DNA of 64,000 nucleotides from Nakamurella sp. PAMC28650 (GTDB lineage Bacteria; Actinomycetota; Actinomycetes; Mycobacteriales; Nakamurellaceae). The DNA is taken from NCBI RefSeq assembly GCF_014303395.1, contig NZ_CP060298.1, positions 1,674,001-1,738,000 on the forward strand, in the 5' to 3' direction. The translations under genes were made by a program, and so were the position numbers. Positions within the stretch are counted from its first letter, which is position 1. Each line of letters begins with the position of its first letter. Positions 11,200 to 19,358 of the stretch are shown here, piece by piece. The notes beneath the pieces were generated by a model. It was not told where the DNA came from and made no database searches. It saw only the letters and a program-made list of their open reading frames with translations.

Positions 11200-12056
11200 C
11201 CGTCCCGGCCGGCGTGGCCCCGGCGCTGCTCACCGAGCAACTGATCGAGAGCATCCAACGTCGCCTTGCCCGCGAGCGCAGCGAACCGACCGGAGTCGCG
11301 CTGGCCCGCGCGTTGCGGGCCGAGACGTCCGTGCTGGTCACCGACGCAGAGATGCTGAAGCTGATCCGGCAGTTGGAACGCGAGCTGGTCGGTACCGGGC
11401 CGCTGGCCGAACTGCTCGCCGATCCGCAGACCACGGACGTGGTGGTCAACTCGCCCGACGACGTCAGGGTCGATCGCGGGGCGGGCTGGGAGCGCACTCC
11501 GGTCACCTTCGCCGACGAGGCGGCGGTGCAGCGCCTGGCCCGTCGGCTCGCCTCACTGGCCGGGCAACGGCTGGACGAGGCGCAGCCCTTCGTCGACGCC
11601 CGGCTCGCCGACGGGACCCGTCTGCATGCCGTCATTCCGCCGCTCGCGGCCTCGGGGAGCTGCCTGTCACTGCGTGTCCTGCGACCCACCACACATGACC
11701 TGCAGGCGTTGTCGGACGCCGGAACGCTCCCTGGAGTGGCGCCGGCCGTGGTCCGCGCGGTGCTGACGGCGAGGTTGGCGTTTCTGGTGTCGGGTGGGAC
11801 GGGGTCCGGCAAGACCACCTTGCTCGGGGCCATGCTGGCGGCCGTCGATCCGGCCGAGCGACTGGTCACCGTCGAGGATGCCGAGGAGCTCCGGCCGCCA
11901 CATCCGCATCTGATCCGGTTGGTGGCCAGGGCGGCGAACGTCGAGGGCGCCGGGAACGTGCAGCTCCGTCAGTTGGTACGGCAGGCGTTGCGGATGCGAC
12001 CCGACCGGATCGTGGTCACGCTGTCAACCCAACGGGTCGCATCGATCACCGTGTGA
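11196..12056 (+). pseudogene. tadA: TadA/CpaF secretion ATPase, 5' part interrupted by the prophage
   Basis: Type II/IV secretion ATPase that would power the Tad (Flp-type) pilus or secretion machine with TadB/TadC. The 274 host codons include the Walker A motif GGTGSGKTTLL and run into the Walker B region at RMRPDRIVV, where the prophage begins. The frame then continues 12 unrelated residues into phage DNA to a TGA at 12056. Without GEVRG and the C-terminal domain the product should be inactive. The rest of the gene is at 59091-59456 and joins in frame. Confidence 0.93.
11999..12030. other. attL, left prophage junction
   Basis: Host tadA sequence GACCGGATCGT is followed by GGTC (12014-12017), then by phage sequence ACGCTGTCAA. 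The only sequence shared with attR is GGTC. The junction is placed by reconstruction of tadA: base 12017 joined to base 59091 gives PDRIVV-GEVRG in frame. Confidence 0.85.
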
Positions 12057-12141
12057 GGATGCTGTGAGAATCAGACCGAGCTCACAGGAACTGTCACTCC
12101 GCGTGTACCGTATGCCTCGCACTCACTTGAGCCGAGAGGCA

Positions 12142-12169
12142 ACGGTCAGTCGCACTTAGACCTGACCGT
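12142..12169. repeat. Inverted repeat near attL
   Basis: ACGGTCAG (12142-12149) and CTGACCGT (12162-12169) are perfect complements around 12 nt. They are followed by several GAGTGAG direct repeats up to 12213. A regulatory or recombination accessory site is possible; the region between attL and the first gene has no ORF. Confidence 0.5.
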
Positions 12170-12274
12170 ACTTAATAGAGTGAGTAGCCACAGAGTGAGT
12201 GAGTGGGTGCACCCCCCGCTCGATGACGGCAGTCTGTCTTCATGAGTCCCTCAAGCTCCGTAAGGAGAGCAGTT

Positions 12275-12715
12275 ATGGAGCCGAATCCGCGAGATGAACA
12301 GCTGGCCGAGTCGATGCAGGAACTCGGTGAGTTCTACCAGGCTGGTGGGAAGACACCCAGCAACGAGTTGGTGCCGCTCCCTAAGCGTGCTGATGATGTG
12401 GAGCACTACTACGGAGGGCGCAAGCAGCTTCCGTTGTTGGCACCAGAAGTACCGGAATCGTTGAACCGTCTTGACCGGTACACCTTGCAGAAGCGCGCTG
12501 ATGAAGAGGTCTACAGCAAGCAGCTCGGCGAGATCCTCAAGCAGGTCGACTTTCATTTTCTCAACGGCAGGACCATCCAGCGCATGCAAGCGCTGGAATC
12601 CTTGAAAGACATGATCGAGGCGAAAATGGCATCCGGGCGTTGTACGAGCATCGATGTTGCCATGTACACCGATGTGTATCGGCGATACCTGGACTCAACC
12701 GGTTTTATGGCTTAG
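12275..12715 (+). CDS. Hypothetical protein at the left end of the prophage
   Basis: 146 residues, acidic, mostly helical, not recognised. ATG 12275 has TAAGGAG nine bases upstream and is preferred over the in-frame ATG at 12242. It lies directly before a membrane protein and the DNA-translocating ATPase, with 2-bp spacing, so it probably belongs to the same operon. Confidence 0.75.
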   Translation: MEPNPRDEQLAESMQELGEFYQAGGKTPSNELVPLPKRADDVEHYYGGRKQLPLLAPEVPESLNRLDRYTLQKRADEEVYSKQLGEILKQVDFHFLNGRTIQRMQALESLKDMIEAKMASGRCTSIDVAMYTDVYRRYLDSTGFMA

Positions 12716-12717
12716 TG

Positions 12718-12972
12718 ATGAGCTTCGGGGTAGCAGTGCTGATAGCTCTAGGTATTGGTATGGCCGGTGGGGGTTACATCCGTTGGCGGATAAGTGTTGG
12801 ACGCCAGTACACCGTTCCAGGCGCGAAGAGCGCCCACAAGTGGCGTAAGCGTCAGATTGATGTGCAACACGCTAAGCAACGACAAGACATCGAAGAGCGT
12901 CACCGTCAGGCGGAAGAAGAGTTGACCCGCCTGTTAGAAGAGGCAAAAAAGCGAATTCAGCATAATATGTAG
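12718..12972 (+). CDS. Small membrane-anchored coiled-coil protein
   Basis: 84 residues: an N-terminal transmembrane segment (FGVAVLIALGIGMAGGGYI) followed by a highly charged helix with many Glu/Arg/Gln, likely coiled coil. It starts 2 bp after the previous stop and ends 5 bp before the ATPase gene. It could be a membrane partner of the ATPase; that is inferred from position only. Confidence 0.75.
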   Translation: MSFGVAVLIALGIGMAGGGYIRWRISVGRQYTVPGAKSAHKWRKRQIDVQHAKQRQDIEERHRQAEEELTRLLEEAKKRIQHNM

Positions 12973-12977
12973 TTACC

Positions 12978-15950
12978 ATGCTGTGGTTACTCACTTTTAC
13001 CTTTGGTTCAGCGCTAACTCTCTGTGGGTTGGCGTTGAACCGGCGTTGGGAGCAATTCAAGATGGACATCAAGCTTGTCACGTACGAGTTGACGTTCCCG
13101 CATGACCTTTCACGGCAACAAGCCACTCGATTGTTCTCGGCCTTGGCTGGATTATACCCTCACCTGCGAAAGTACAGCATCAGAGCTCGGCCCTCTCTGG
13201 TGTTTGAGATCCTTGGCAACGAGCGAGGCCTTCATCACTTCGTCAGCTTCCCGAGCGAGCTCGCTGATGTTGTAGCTGGCCACTTGCAAGCCGTCATACC
13301 GTCCATCGGGTTCAAGAAGTACGAGGACTTCTCTATTGGGCTGAATCGCCAGTGGACTCATGGCGCTCAACTCGGCGTCCGGCAGACGTTGATAAGCCCG
13401 GATGGCAAGCCTGCGGAGTTGGACGACAAGATGATAAGCGTCTTGCTGGGGAGTATGAGACAGCTGCAACAGGGAGACTATGTCATCGTTCAGTGGGTGG
13501 TTACGCCAACGGGTTCTGACGATGAGTACCGAGCCGTTGGACGACTCGGAGTCTCCGCACCGAATGCTATCCGCGGTCTCGAATTGATGAAGCGTGTTAT
13601 CGCGGCTTACCGCAGCCTCCAGGTGTTTGTCTTTCGGTCGTTCCGTTCTGAGGGCAGCCTGGCGAAGATCACCAACCGATCCGCGCCCATCGAGTACTGG
13701 CCGAGTTATATCTCTGCCGTTGATCTTCCTGTCGTCGCCGGATTGCCTATCGATGGGCCCCAGGTTCCAGGTATGGAGTTGGGTAAAGGTCGACGTCTCG
13801 TCGCTTCTGCACGAATCCCACAGGATGGCTTTCGGATCGGCACTTCCAGTTACCCAGGGCACGGCCGGCCGTTGGCTATCGCTCCTGAGAGTCTTCTCCG
13901 TCACCTTTGGGTGCTCGGTCCGACCGGCTGTCTTCATCCAGACACGGTAATCATCGACCCAATCGACCACTCACGTCTTACCGTACGTCAACGTCATGAA
14001 GCTGCCGTTCCGTTCCACGTTTTATCACTTGACGGTGAAGAAGTGGTTGTAGCCGTTGCTTGTGCACCAGTGAAATATCAAAAAGTTCCCATGTACCGAG
14101 TCAGCGATGGCACTAACAGCATCACGGTTACTGGTCACCATCGAGTATGGGATGGTAGCCAGTACGTTCAGTGTGACGAGCTTTATGCGCAGCAAGAAGC
14201 TTCGCACGTCCTTCTTCCGACCATTGCGGGCGACGACCTTTCAAAGTTGTTGCAAGGTGCGCAGCGTTGGTCGGGAAAACTCGAAGGTTTTCAAGGCGAT
14301 TATCGCCCTTCACCCCGTTTATATGGTCAACAACTTCGCCCGGCGAGAGATAGCGGCCTAGCTCCTGTTCCATCACGACCCGATGTTCTCGAACATACCC
14401 AGCAGCGCTGCGATAAGGATGATCGTCATCCTTCAAAAGGATGTACCCAGACTTATCGACTGTACGGCCACCGTTCCAGAAGTGATTACTGGAATCTTTC
14501 GAACCTCGACCGCGAGAAGGTAGACCAGCAGCACCGAGATATTTTCTCGTCGACTTCCTTGTCACGCCCATTTGTTTCTGAATCTGAAGTTCGCTCATTC
14601 CCTGATGGTACAAAGAGATACACTGAGCAATCTGAGTTACGGTCCACGCTTTTCCCACACGTTGGTTCCTTGTTTAACTATTCCCATCTTAGCTCATATC
14701 GGGTCGAACGGGTAGAGGATGAGTACTATTATGATTTTCATGTACCCGAGTTAGAGAACTACTACGCTGAAGGTCTGTTCCATCACAACAGCGGCAAATC
14801 AACACTCCTTCACAATCTCGCCGCACAGGTCATGGAGCAGGAGTATGGACTCATTCTCATAGAGCCGAAAGGCGACCTTTCGAGGCAAGTACTCGACAGC
14901 ATCCCGAAAAAGCGGGTTGATGATGTCGTCTGGTTCAACCCACTTGATAAGGACTGGCCTATCGCCCTCAACATTCTGGATGGTCCTGACCCAGAACAGA
15001 CGGCCGGCCAAGTCGTGGGACTCTTTAGAACGCTTTACGGAAGTTCCTGGGGACCGCGCTTGGAGATGATCCTGAAGTATGCGGTACTGACTGCCGCGTT
15101 GAATAAGCTCACCCTCTACGACGTCAAACACATGCTGTTCGATTCAAAATACCGGAACGCACTCGCCGCGAAGTCAGGCAGCGTGGACGTCAAACTGTTC
15201 TGGTCCACGTACAAGGACGACAAGACCTCCGACTTCGACTCCGTCATGAACAAGCTCGATGCCTTCGTGGGACTCAGCGTCATTCGTAACATCACCGGCC
15301 AGCCGAGCGGTGACGCTAGGGGGCTGAATCTACGTGAAGTCGTGAACGAAAATAAGATTCTGATCGTGCCGTTAACCAGAGAAATCGGCGAGACGACCGC
15401 AAGTATGCTTGGTTCGATCATCATGACTCAGTTGTGGCAAGAGGTACAGAGTCGTAAAACCCGCAAACCGGTGTACTTCATGATCGACGAGGCGCAACGC
15501 TTCATGGGCACGGCTACTTCAGTAGAGGACATACTCAGTCAAGCACGCAGCTACGGTATGGGCGTGATCCTCGCTAACCAGAATGTGGATCAGATCAAGC
15601 CTGCATCACTACTGAGTGCGTTCAAGGCAAATACTGCATCGAAGATCGTGTTCAAGCTTGGTTATGACGATGCTTTAGTGATGGCCCGTGATTTCAAGCC
15701 CCTTGATGCGAGCAACCTTCAAGGACTTGATGAGCACGAGGTTGCTGCTCTGCTGCTGACGCCTACTGGTACTGCTGGCGTAGCAACTGTGGCCACGTCT
15801 AGGCCCCCAGGACGAACTGCGCACGGCACAGCTGCTTGGCAAGCCTCACGTGACAAGTACGGCCGAGCTGTGGCTGACGTTGAAGTTGAGTTCGAGGCGA
15901 AGTTCGGGGTCAAGGAGAAGGTCAAGCAGTCGATCGGTCACATGCCATGA
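12978..15950 (+). CDS. VirD4/TraD-like DNA-translocating ATPase with an intein in its P-loop
   Basis: 990-residue precursor. An N-terminal hydrophobic segment (~1-20) and a ~300-residue domain precede the Walker A motif. That motif is split: ...LWVLGPTG (ends at residue 317), intein (318-604), then SGKSTLLHNLA. After splicing the protein would be 703 residues. Downstream are LILIEPKGDL, Walker B in PVYFMIDEAQRF, and ANQNVDQIKP near the sensor region, all typical of T4SS coupling or HerA-type ATPases. Such proteins pump DNA across membranes in conjugation. With the replication-relaxation protein downstream it suggests a DNA transfer or processing role. ATPase activity should require intein splicing. 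Confidence 0.85.
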   Translation: MLWLLTFTFGSALTLCGLALNRRWEQFKMDIKLVTYELTFPHDLSRQQATRLFSALAGLYPHLRKYSIRARPSLVFEILGNERGLHHFVSFPSELADVVAGHLQAVIPSIGFKKYEDFSIGLNRQWTHGAQLGVRQTLISPDGKPAELDDKMISVLLGSMRQLQQGDYVIVQWVVTPTGSDDEYRAVGRLGVSAPNAIRGLELMKRVIAAYRSLQVFVFRSFRSEGSLAKITNRSAPIEYWPSYISAVDLPVVAGLPIDGPQVPGMELGKGRRLVASARIPQDGFRIGTSSYPGHGRPLAIAPESLLRHLWVLGPTGCLHPDTVIIDPIDHSRLTVRQRHEAAVPFHVLSLDGEEVVVAVACAPVKYQKVPMYRVSDGTNSITVTGHHRVWDGSQYVQCDELYAQQEASHVLLPTIAGDDLSKLLQGAQRWSGKLEGFQGDYRPSPRLYGQQLRPARDSGLAPVPSRPDVLEHTQQRCDKDDRHPSKGCTQTYRLYGHRSRSDYWNLSNLDREKVDQQHRDIFSSTSLSRPFVSESEVRSFPDGTKRYTEQSELRSTLFPHVGSLFNYSHLSSYRVERVEDEYYYDFHVPELENYYAEGLFHHNSGKSTLLHNLAAQVMEQEYGLILIEPKGDLSRQVLDSIPKKRVDDVVWFNPLDKDWPIALNILDGPDPEQTAGQVVGLFRTLYGSSWGPRLEMILKYAVLTAALNKLTLYDVKHMLFDSKYRNALAAKSGSVDVKLFWSTYKDDKTSDFDSVMNKLDAFVGLSVIRNITGQPSGDARGLNLREVVNENKILIVPLTREIGETTASMLGSIIMTQLWQEVQSRKTRKPVYFMIDEAQRFMGTATSVEDILSQARSYGMGVILANQNVDQIKPASLLSAFKANTASKIVFKLGYDDALVMARDFKPLDASNLQGLDEHEVAALLLTPTGTAGVATVATSRPPGRTAHGTAAWQASRDKYGRAVADVEVEFEAKFGVKEKVKQSIGHMP
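13929..14789 (+). other. Intein (287 codons) in the Walker A motif
   Basis: Begins with Cys (residue 318; block A CLHPDTVIID). Block B is NSITVTGHHRVW with the conserved T..H. It ends with block F, DEYYYDFHVPELENYYAEG, and LFHHN with the terminal His-Asn, followed by Ser+1 of the extein. All residues needed for class 1 protein splicing are present. The middle (about residues 420-560) has no LAGLIDADG or HNH motif in this frame and reads as unnatural Arg/Ser/Gln-rich sequence, because it is the complement of the HNH gene on the other strand. Confidence 0.9.
14128..14658 (-). CDS. HTH-HNH homing endonuclease encoded antisense inside the intein
   Basis: 176 residues from GTG 14658, with an AAGGA Shine-Dalgarno 8 nt upstream (14667-14671 on this strand). 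Residues ~5-45 form a helix-turn-helix (ELQIQKQMGVTRKSTRKYL). The HNH_3-type nuclease core has GYVREHRVVMEQELGR, the catalytic region VVDHINGVKGDNR and LENLRVF. Its 3' end runs antisense through intein block B. The gene lies wholly within the intein and should target intein-less alleles of the ATPase gene. Homing endonucleases in inteins are normally in frame with the splicing domain, so this orientation is exceptional. Motif recognition is strong; activity is inferred. Confidence 0.88.
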   Translation of the reverse strand: MGKAWTVTQIAQCISLYHQGMSELQIQKQMGVTRKSTRKYLGAAGLPSRGRGSKDSSNHFWNGGRTVDKSGYILLKDDDHPYRSAAGYVREHRVVMEQELGRYLSPGEVVDHINGVKGDNRLENLRVFPTNAAHLATTLKGRRPQWSEEGRAKLLAAHKARHTERTGYHPILDGDQ

Positions 15951-16053
15951 GGCTGATCTGGTATTGCGGCTGTTGTTGCGACACGTGTTGCGGTGGCGCA
16001 AGGCGCTCAAGCCCGGTGACCTGCGATAACAGGGCGATTGAACAGCTGGCGAG

Positions 16054-16719
16054 TTGCTCCATATGAGTACATATCTCTCATCTCGCGACCATGCTGTCAT
16101 CGACTCCATCAACCGCCTCCGTCACATCTCGTCCCAGCAACTCCAGCGACTCCACTTCGTGGAGTCGCTGGAAGGAAAAAATTCGAAAGACGTAACAACA
16201 AGAAGGGTACTAGCAAGGCTAGTAGGGGAGGGGTACGTCTCGCGGATTGAGCGCTCTTCTGGCTCTGGTTTCGTGTATCAACCGGCTGGAGCCAAGACAC
16301 GTAATATCGACCTTCATCAACTGGATGTTTCCGAACTCTACGTTCTCCTATCGGAGGCGGAAGCCCGTGGCGAGTGCTCACTACTGGAGTTCACACCGGA
16401 AGAGCCGAGGGGTGGAGTGAAAGCCGATGCCTATATTCGGCTGGATTTGAAGAACGGGAAGTACAGCTGTTTCGCTGAGATAGACCGAGCTACGGAATAC
16501 AAGCCCCAGCTAATGAAAAAGCTACGGGCATACTCCCAAGCCTACGACAGGGCGACTTCTCCATTTCCAAAGGTTTTATGGATTGTCTCCTTCGCTCCGA
16601 GAGACCGCTATAGCGAGCGGGTTAACATAATCAAGCAGTTGGTCAGCCGTGAGCCTGAACCGGAGTTGTTCGACGTTCTAACGCTTCAGGATGCCGTTAC
16701 TCAGCTGCTCAACTCATAG
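16054..16719 (+). CDS. Replication-relaxation family protein (PF13814-like)
   Basis: 221 residues. An N-terminal winged helix (STYLSSRDHAVIDSINRLRH, then ISSQQLQRL) is followed by a nuclease-like core with FAEIDRATEYKP and KVLWIVSF. This pattern is typical of the family named for plasmid replication/relaxation proteins, which are often found beside VirD4/FtsK-like ATPases. ATG 16063 is an alternative start. It lies ~100 bp after the ATPase and would act with it in DNA processing. Confidence 0.75.
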   Translation: MLHMSTYLSSRDHAVIDSINRLRHISSQQLQRLHFVESLEGKNSKDVTTRRVLARLVGEGYVSRIERSSGSGFVYQPAGAKTRNIDLHQLDVSELYVLLSEAEARGECSLLEFTPEEPRGGVKADAYIRLDLKNGKYSCFAEIDRATEYKPQLMKKLRAYSQAYDRATSPFPKVLWIVSFAPRDRYSERVNIIKQLVSREPEPELFDVLTLQDAVTQLLNS

Positions 16720-16749
16720 AGCTTATGCCTTGGTAAAGCCATAAAAGTG

Positions 16750-16778
16750 TTGACACCGGTGCTTATCTTTGAGATAAT
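16750..16778 (+). promoter_or_regulatory. Strong early promoter
   Basis: TTGACA (16750-16755), exactly 17 bp, GATAAT (16773-16778). The leader AATGGAGATACGACAC precedes ATG 16805 and closely resembles the leader after the promoter at 18101, so both likely share regulation. Confidence 0.8.
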
Positions 16779-16804
16779 GTAAGCACGTAATGGAGATACG
16801 ACAC

Positions 16805-16999
16805 ATGGCTTACATCAACACAATCACCGGCGAGATTATCGACGCCAAGCCCTTCAAGAAACGACAAGCTCGGATCGCCTACGCGCCAGTCCGCCGTAAG
16901 CGCAAGTCCTATGTTCTGACCAACGCTCTGACAAAGTTAGTTCCCGTCGCTATTGCGGCCGTGGTGTTACTGACCTTGGTCTTGAAGATCGGTCGATGA
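16805..16999 (+). CDS. Small single-pass membrane protein
   Basis: 64 residues from ATG 16805 with GGAGATA upstream. Basic N-terminal half, then one transmembrane helix (LVPVAIAAVVLLTLVLKIG). Directly behind a strong promoter, so probably an early lysogenic or lytic product. Function unknown. Confidence 0.75.
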   Translation: MAYINTITGEIIDAKPFKKRQARIAYAPVRRKRKSYVLTNALTKLVPVAIAAVVLLTLVLKIGR

Positions 17000-17004
17000 A
17001 AACA

Positions 17005-17038
17005 GACGGTGATGGGTTCGAAGTTATTTATCACCGTC
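17005..17038 (+). terminator. Hairpin after the small membrane protein gene
   Basis: GACGGTGAT (17005-17013) pairs perfectly with ATCACCGTC (17030-17038) around a 16-nt loop, six bases after the stop codon. There is no T-tract. No gene was found between here and 17282. Confidence 0.45.
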
Positions 17039-17281
17039 CAAGGGGGAAGTTAAACGGAAAAACACTTAGTTTTCAAATTCTGGAAATTTTTTCTCGATTT
17101 TTTGCGTCGCTCAGATTTTGGTGATTCACGGGCTGTCCAGAGCTAGAGGCGAGCACCTTTTGAGCTAAGGCATCCGCGATCCTGCGTTAGACGAGACGTT
17201 CGACCACCAGGGGTTGATAGTCATCAAAATCCATCTCCGTCTCAGCAGGCGCGGCGTCCCGGTTGCCAGTATGATCCGCCC

Positions 17282-17683
17282 ATGGACCGGATCACTGGCG
17301 AGGCAAAGCTGATCAGGAATCGAGCGCGGCGTTCTAACGCTAATGCGCTAAAGGCCGATCTGGTGCGGCTGAGTAAGCTTTCCGACGCTGCTAAGGCTAA
17401 AGGCAATCCTACGCCCGTTATGCAGGAACTGGCAGCGGCGAGAAGAGCAGTAGTGACGTATCAGAAGGCAGAGAAGTCTAGGGGAACCTACAAGTACTCT
17501 AAAGCACGCAAGGTAGCTGACCGCACGATCAAACCGTATTCGTCAGGATGCGCGTCCACCTCTGCGGTCGGCCTAGTAGCTTTGGTTCTGAGCTTGAGGG
17601 TAGTTAGTCGAAAGGCCAAAGCGGTACGACTACAAATCTCATTAGGTATTGACACCATGAGCACTATGGGGGAGGATAGCTAG
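17282..17683 (+). CDS. Hypothetical basic protein, possibly leaderless
   Basis: 133 residues, strongly basic and helical, not recognised. No Shine-Dalgarno precedes ATG 17282, but a TATGAT hexamer ends six bases before it, the spacing of leaderless actinobacterial transcripts. The C-terminal third is less convincing, so the true end or frame is uncertain. Confidence 0.5.
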   Translation: MDRITGEAKLIRNRARRSNANALKADLVRLSKLSDAAKAKGNPTPVMQELAAARRAVVTYQKAEKSRGTYKYSKARKVADRTIKPYSSGCASTSAVGLVALVLSLRVVSRKAKAVRLQISLGIDTMSTMGEDS

Positions 17684-18005
17684 TAGCTGTTCCGTTACAA
17701 GAAACAGCTAGAGGGAAGCAAAACCTATTGCAATTCTGGCTGGCTTTGCTATGCTTGAATGGTAACGGGACACCCCCTCAAATCTTCGGATGCGAGGGGT
17801 TAACTCTTTTCCACGGATTTAGTAACACCACAGCTAAAGAACTCACTTCTAACTTGATACGACGCTTCGCACGACCTGTACGTTTTACAGGCGGGACTTA
17901 GAACATTGGAAACACCGACAACCTACCCCTTACTAGGCTTGCCCTACGTACCAGGAATATAACGAGGCTACAAGGGCGAAGCCCTTATTATAGTCAGGAG
18001 ATCGT
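17684..18005. other. Intergenic region with two hairpins
   Basis: About 320 bp without a supported gene. CCCCTC (17774-17779) pairs with GAGGGG (17794-17799), followed by TTAACTCTTTT, a possible terminator. AAGGGC-GAA-GCCCTT at 17972-17986 is a short perfect hairpin just before the 24-residue ORF. Confidence 0.5.
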
Positions 18006-18080
18006 ATGGAACTAGAGTTCAACACTATACAAGCCACCGAGATTGCCGCGTTTCAGCAGTTGTCGAAACAAAGCTTTTAA
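18006..18080 (+). CDS. 24-residue peptide
   Basis: ATG 18006 follows a good ribosome-binding site (TCAGGAGATCGT). The peptide MELEFNTIQATEIAAFQQLS... is amphipathic. Supported only by its start signals and position between a hairpin and the promoter at 18101. Confidence 0.4.
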   Translation: MELEFNTIQATEIAAFQQLSKQSF

Positions 18081-18100
18081 GCGGATAAGCGAAAAAGGTA

Positions 18101-18129
18101 TTGACTCCGTCTCCGATATAAGCGATACT
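18101..18129 (+). promoter_or_regulatory. Early-operon promoter
   Basis: TTGACT (18101-18106), 17-bp spacer, GATACT (18124-18129). The leader AACGGAGATACTAC matches that of the 16750 promoter. It drives the run of short, overlapping genes 18153-20910. Confidence 0.75.
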
Positions 18130-18152
18130 GGTATCAGTAACGGAGATACTAC

Positions 18153-18365
18153 ATGACCACTAATAATTCATATCAAGTAAAGCCCGCAAGGACGTCCGAA
18201 CGTCGACGCCTTGACGAGCAGGCAGAGCAGGCCCGACGCGACAAGCGAGTGTCTCAGATGCTGATCTGGCAACAGGTTGCGGCTCTCAGCGCTGCTGCCG
18301 GCCTCGTAGCGTTGATCTTTGGCATCGTTTGGATCTACCTGGTCCTGACGGGAGGAGCAAACTAA
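18153..18365 (+). CDS. Small membrane protein
   Basis: 70 residues: charged N-terminus rich in Arg/Gln/Glu, then one transmembrane helix (ALSAAAGLVALIFGIVWIYL). First gene behind the 18101 promoter with GGAGATA as ribosome-binding site. Its stop overlaps the next start. Confidence 0.75.
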   Translation: MTTNNSYQVKPARTSERRRLDEQAEQARRDKRVSQMLIWQQVAALSAAAGLVALIFGIVWIYLVLTGGAN

Positions 18366-18538
18366 TGCTGCAACCTCTTCCACCAACTTTTAGCGACAAG
18401 CGCTACATCCCAATCGATGGAATCACGCGCCGATCAAAGTCGATGCTCAGCGGCGATCCGATGGCTAGGCTCTTGACCGTGTTCGATAAATTCAAGAAGA
18501 CCACAGAACGTCTGAGATCAGAGCGAGGTCAATCATGA
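18365..18538 (+). CDS. Small hypothetical protein
   Basis: 57 residues, basic, unrecognised. ATG 18365 overlaps the previous TAA (TAATG), and its own stop overlaps the next ATG, showing a translationally coupled operon. Confidence 0.65.
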   Translation: MLQPLPPTFSDKRYIPIDGITRRSKSMLSGDPMARLLTVFDKFKKTTERLRSERGQS

Positions 18539-18759
18539 TGGGCGAATCGCTCGTACCGTGCCCGAACTGCTCTGGACTTCTCGGTAAATGTCAGTGGTGT
18601 AACGACACCGGCTTGGTCTACGAGGCCGATTTAGAAGCTCGCGCTTTGAACCTCGCTAGAATCGACGCCAAGGTCCTAGAAATCAAGGCTATGTTCCCTC
18701 ATATGACCGGCGTTATCCACGTAGACCCACAGAACGAACCAAATAACTCAACAAGGTAA
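18535..18759 (+). CDS. Small zinc-ribbon protein
   Basis: 74 residues. The N-terminus has a DnaJ-like zinc knuckle, CPNCSGLLGKCQWCNDTG (two CxxC pairs), then a helical region. Such mini zinc proteins are common in actinophage early operons. Coupled (ATGA) to the preceding gene. Confidence 0.7.
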   Translation: MMGESLVPCPNCSGLLGKCQWCNDTGLVYEADLEARALNLARIDAKVLEIKAMFPHMTGVIHVDPQNEPNNSTR

Positions 18760-18767
18760 TCAAATCC

Positions 18768-19358
18768 ATGTCAGACAATATTTACAAAGACTACGAAGCG
18801 CCCAGTACTGGTGGAGTCTTCTTAGCTCTCGAAGACAACAAGCCCACGAAGCTACGTATCGCCTCGGCCCCTTACATCTTTCAAGACCTGTACAAGAACA
18901 AGGAAACCGGCGAGGAACGTCTATCGGTTCGATACGCCTGGGTCGTAATCAACCTGACCGTTCCAATTGAACCAGTTGCTCAGATTTTGCGTTTGCCCGT
19001 CACCGGATTCAAGAACCTCCAGGCGTTCGCCGCCGACGACGAGTACGGCGATCCACAAGGTTACGGCATCACCATCACTCGGAAGGGGACTGGCAAGCAG
19101 ACCGAGTATGCGATCGTGCCTTCTCCTAAGGCTATCCCGCTGACCGACGAGCAGAAGGTCCTAGCCGGTTCTGTTGACCTCGTGGGGGCGATCAAGAACG
19201 CTATCCCTTTAGTCGACGCTCACAACGGAAAGCCACTACCAAAGCCAGGCGCAGACGACGAATCTACAGCCGCTGTCGCACCTGACCAGCAACGTGACCG
19301 GATCTCGACGGAAGCGGACATGATGCGTGAGATCGACTTGTCGGATATACCGTTTTAA
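18768..19358 (+). CDS. Putative single-stranded DNA-binding protein
   Basis: 196 residues with a beta-rich, OB-like N-terminal ~120 residues and a disordered linker. The C-terminal tail EIDLSDIPF matches the acidic D-x-D-I-P-F tip by which SSB proteins recruit repair and replication partners. No close family was recognised, so the call rests on the tail, size and place in the early operon. Confidence 0.6.
   Translation: MSDNIYKDYEAPSTGGVFLALEDNKPTKLRIASAPYIFQDLYKNKETGEERLSVRYAWVVINLTVPIEPVAQILRLPVTGFKNLQAFAADDEYGDPQGYGITITRKGTGKQTEYAIVPSPKAIPLTDEQKVLAGSVDLVGAIKNAIPLVDAHNGKPLPKPGADDESTAAVAPDQQRDRISTEADMMREIDLSDIPF

Noticed and set aside
13152-13970. 272-residue leftward ORF antisense to the ATPase gene
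   Set aside because: No motif, no ribosome-binding site, and composition typical of an antisense shadow of a conserved coding region; unlike the HNH ORF it matches no family.
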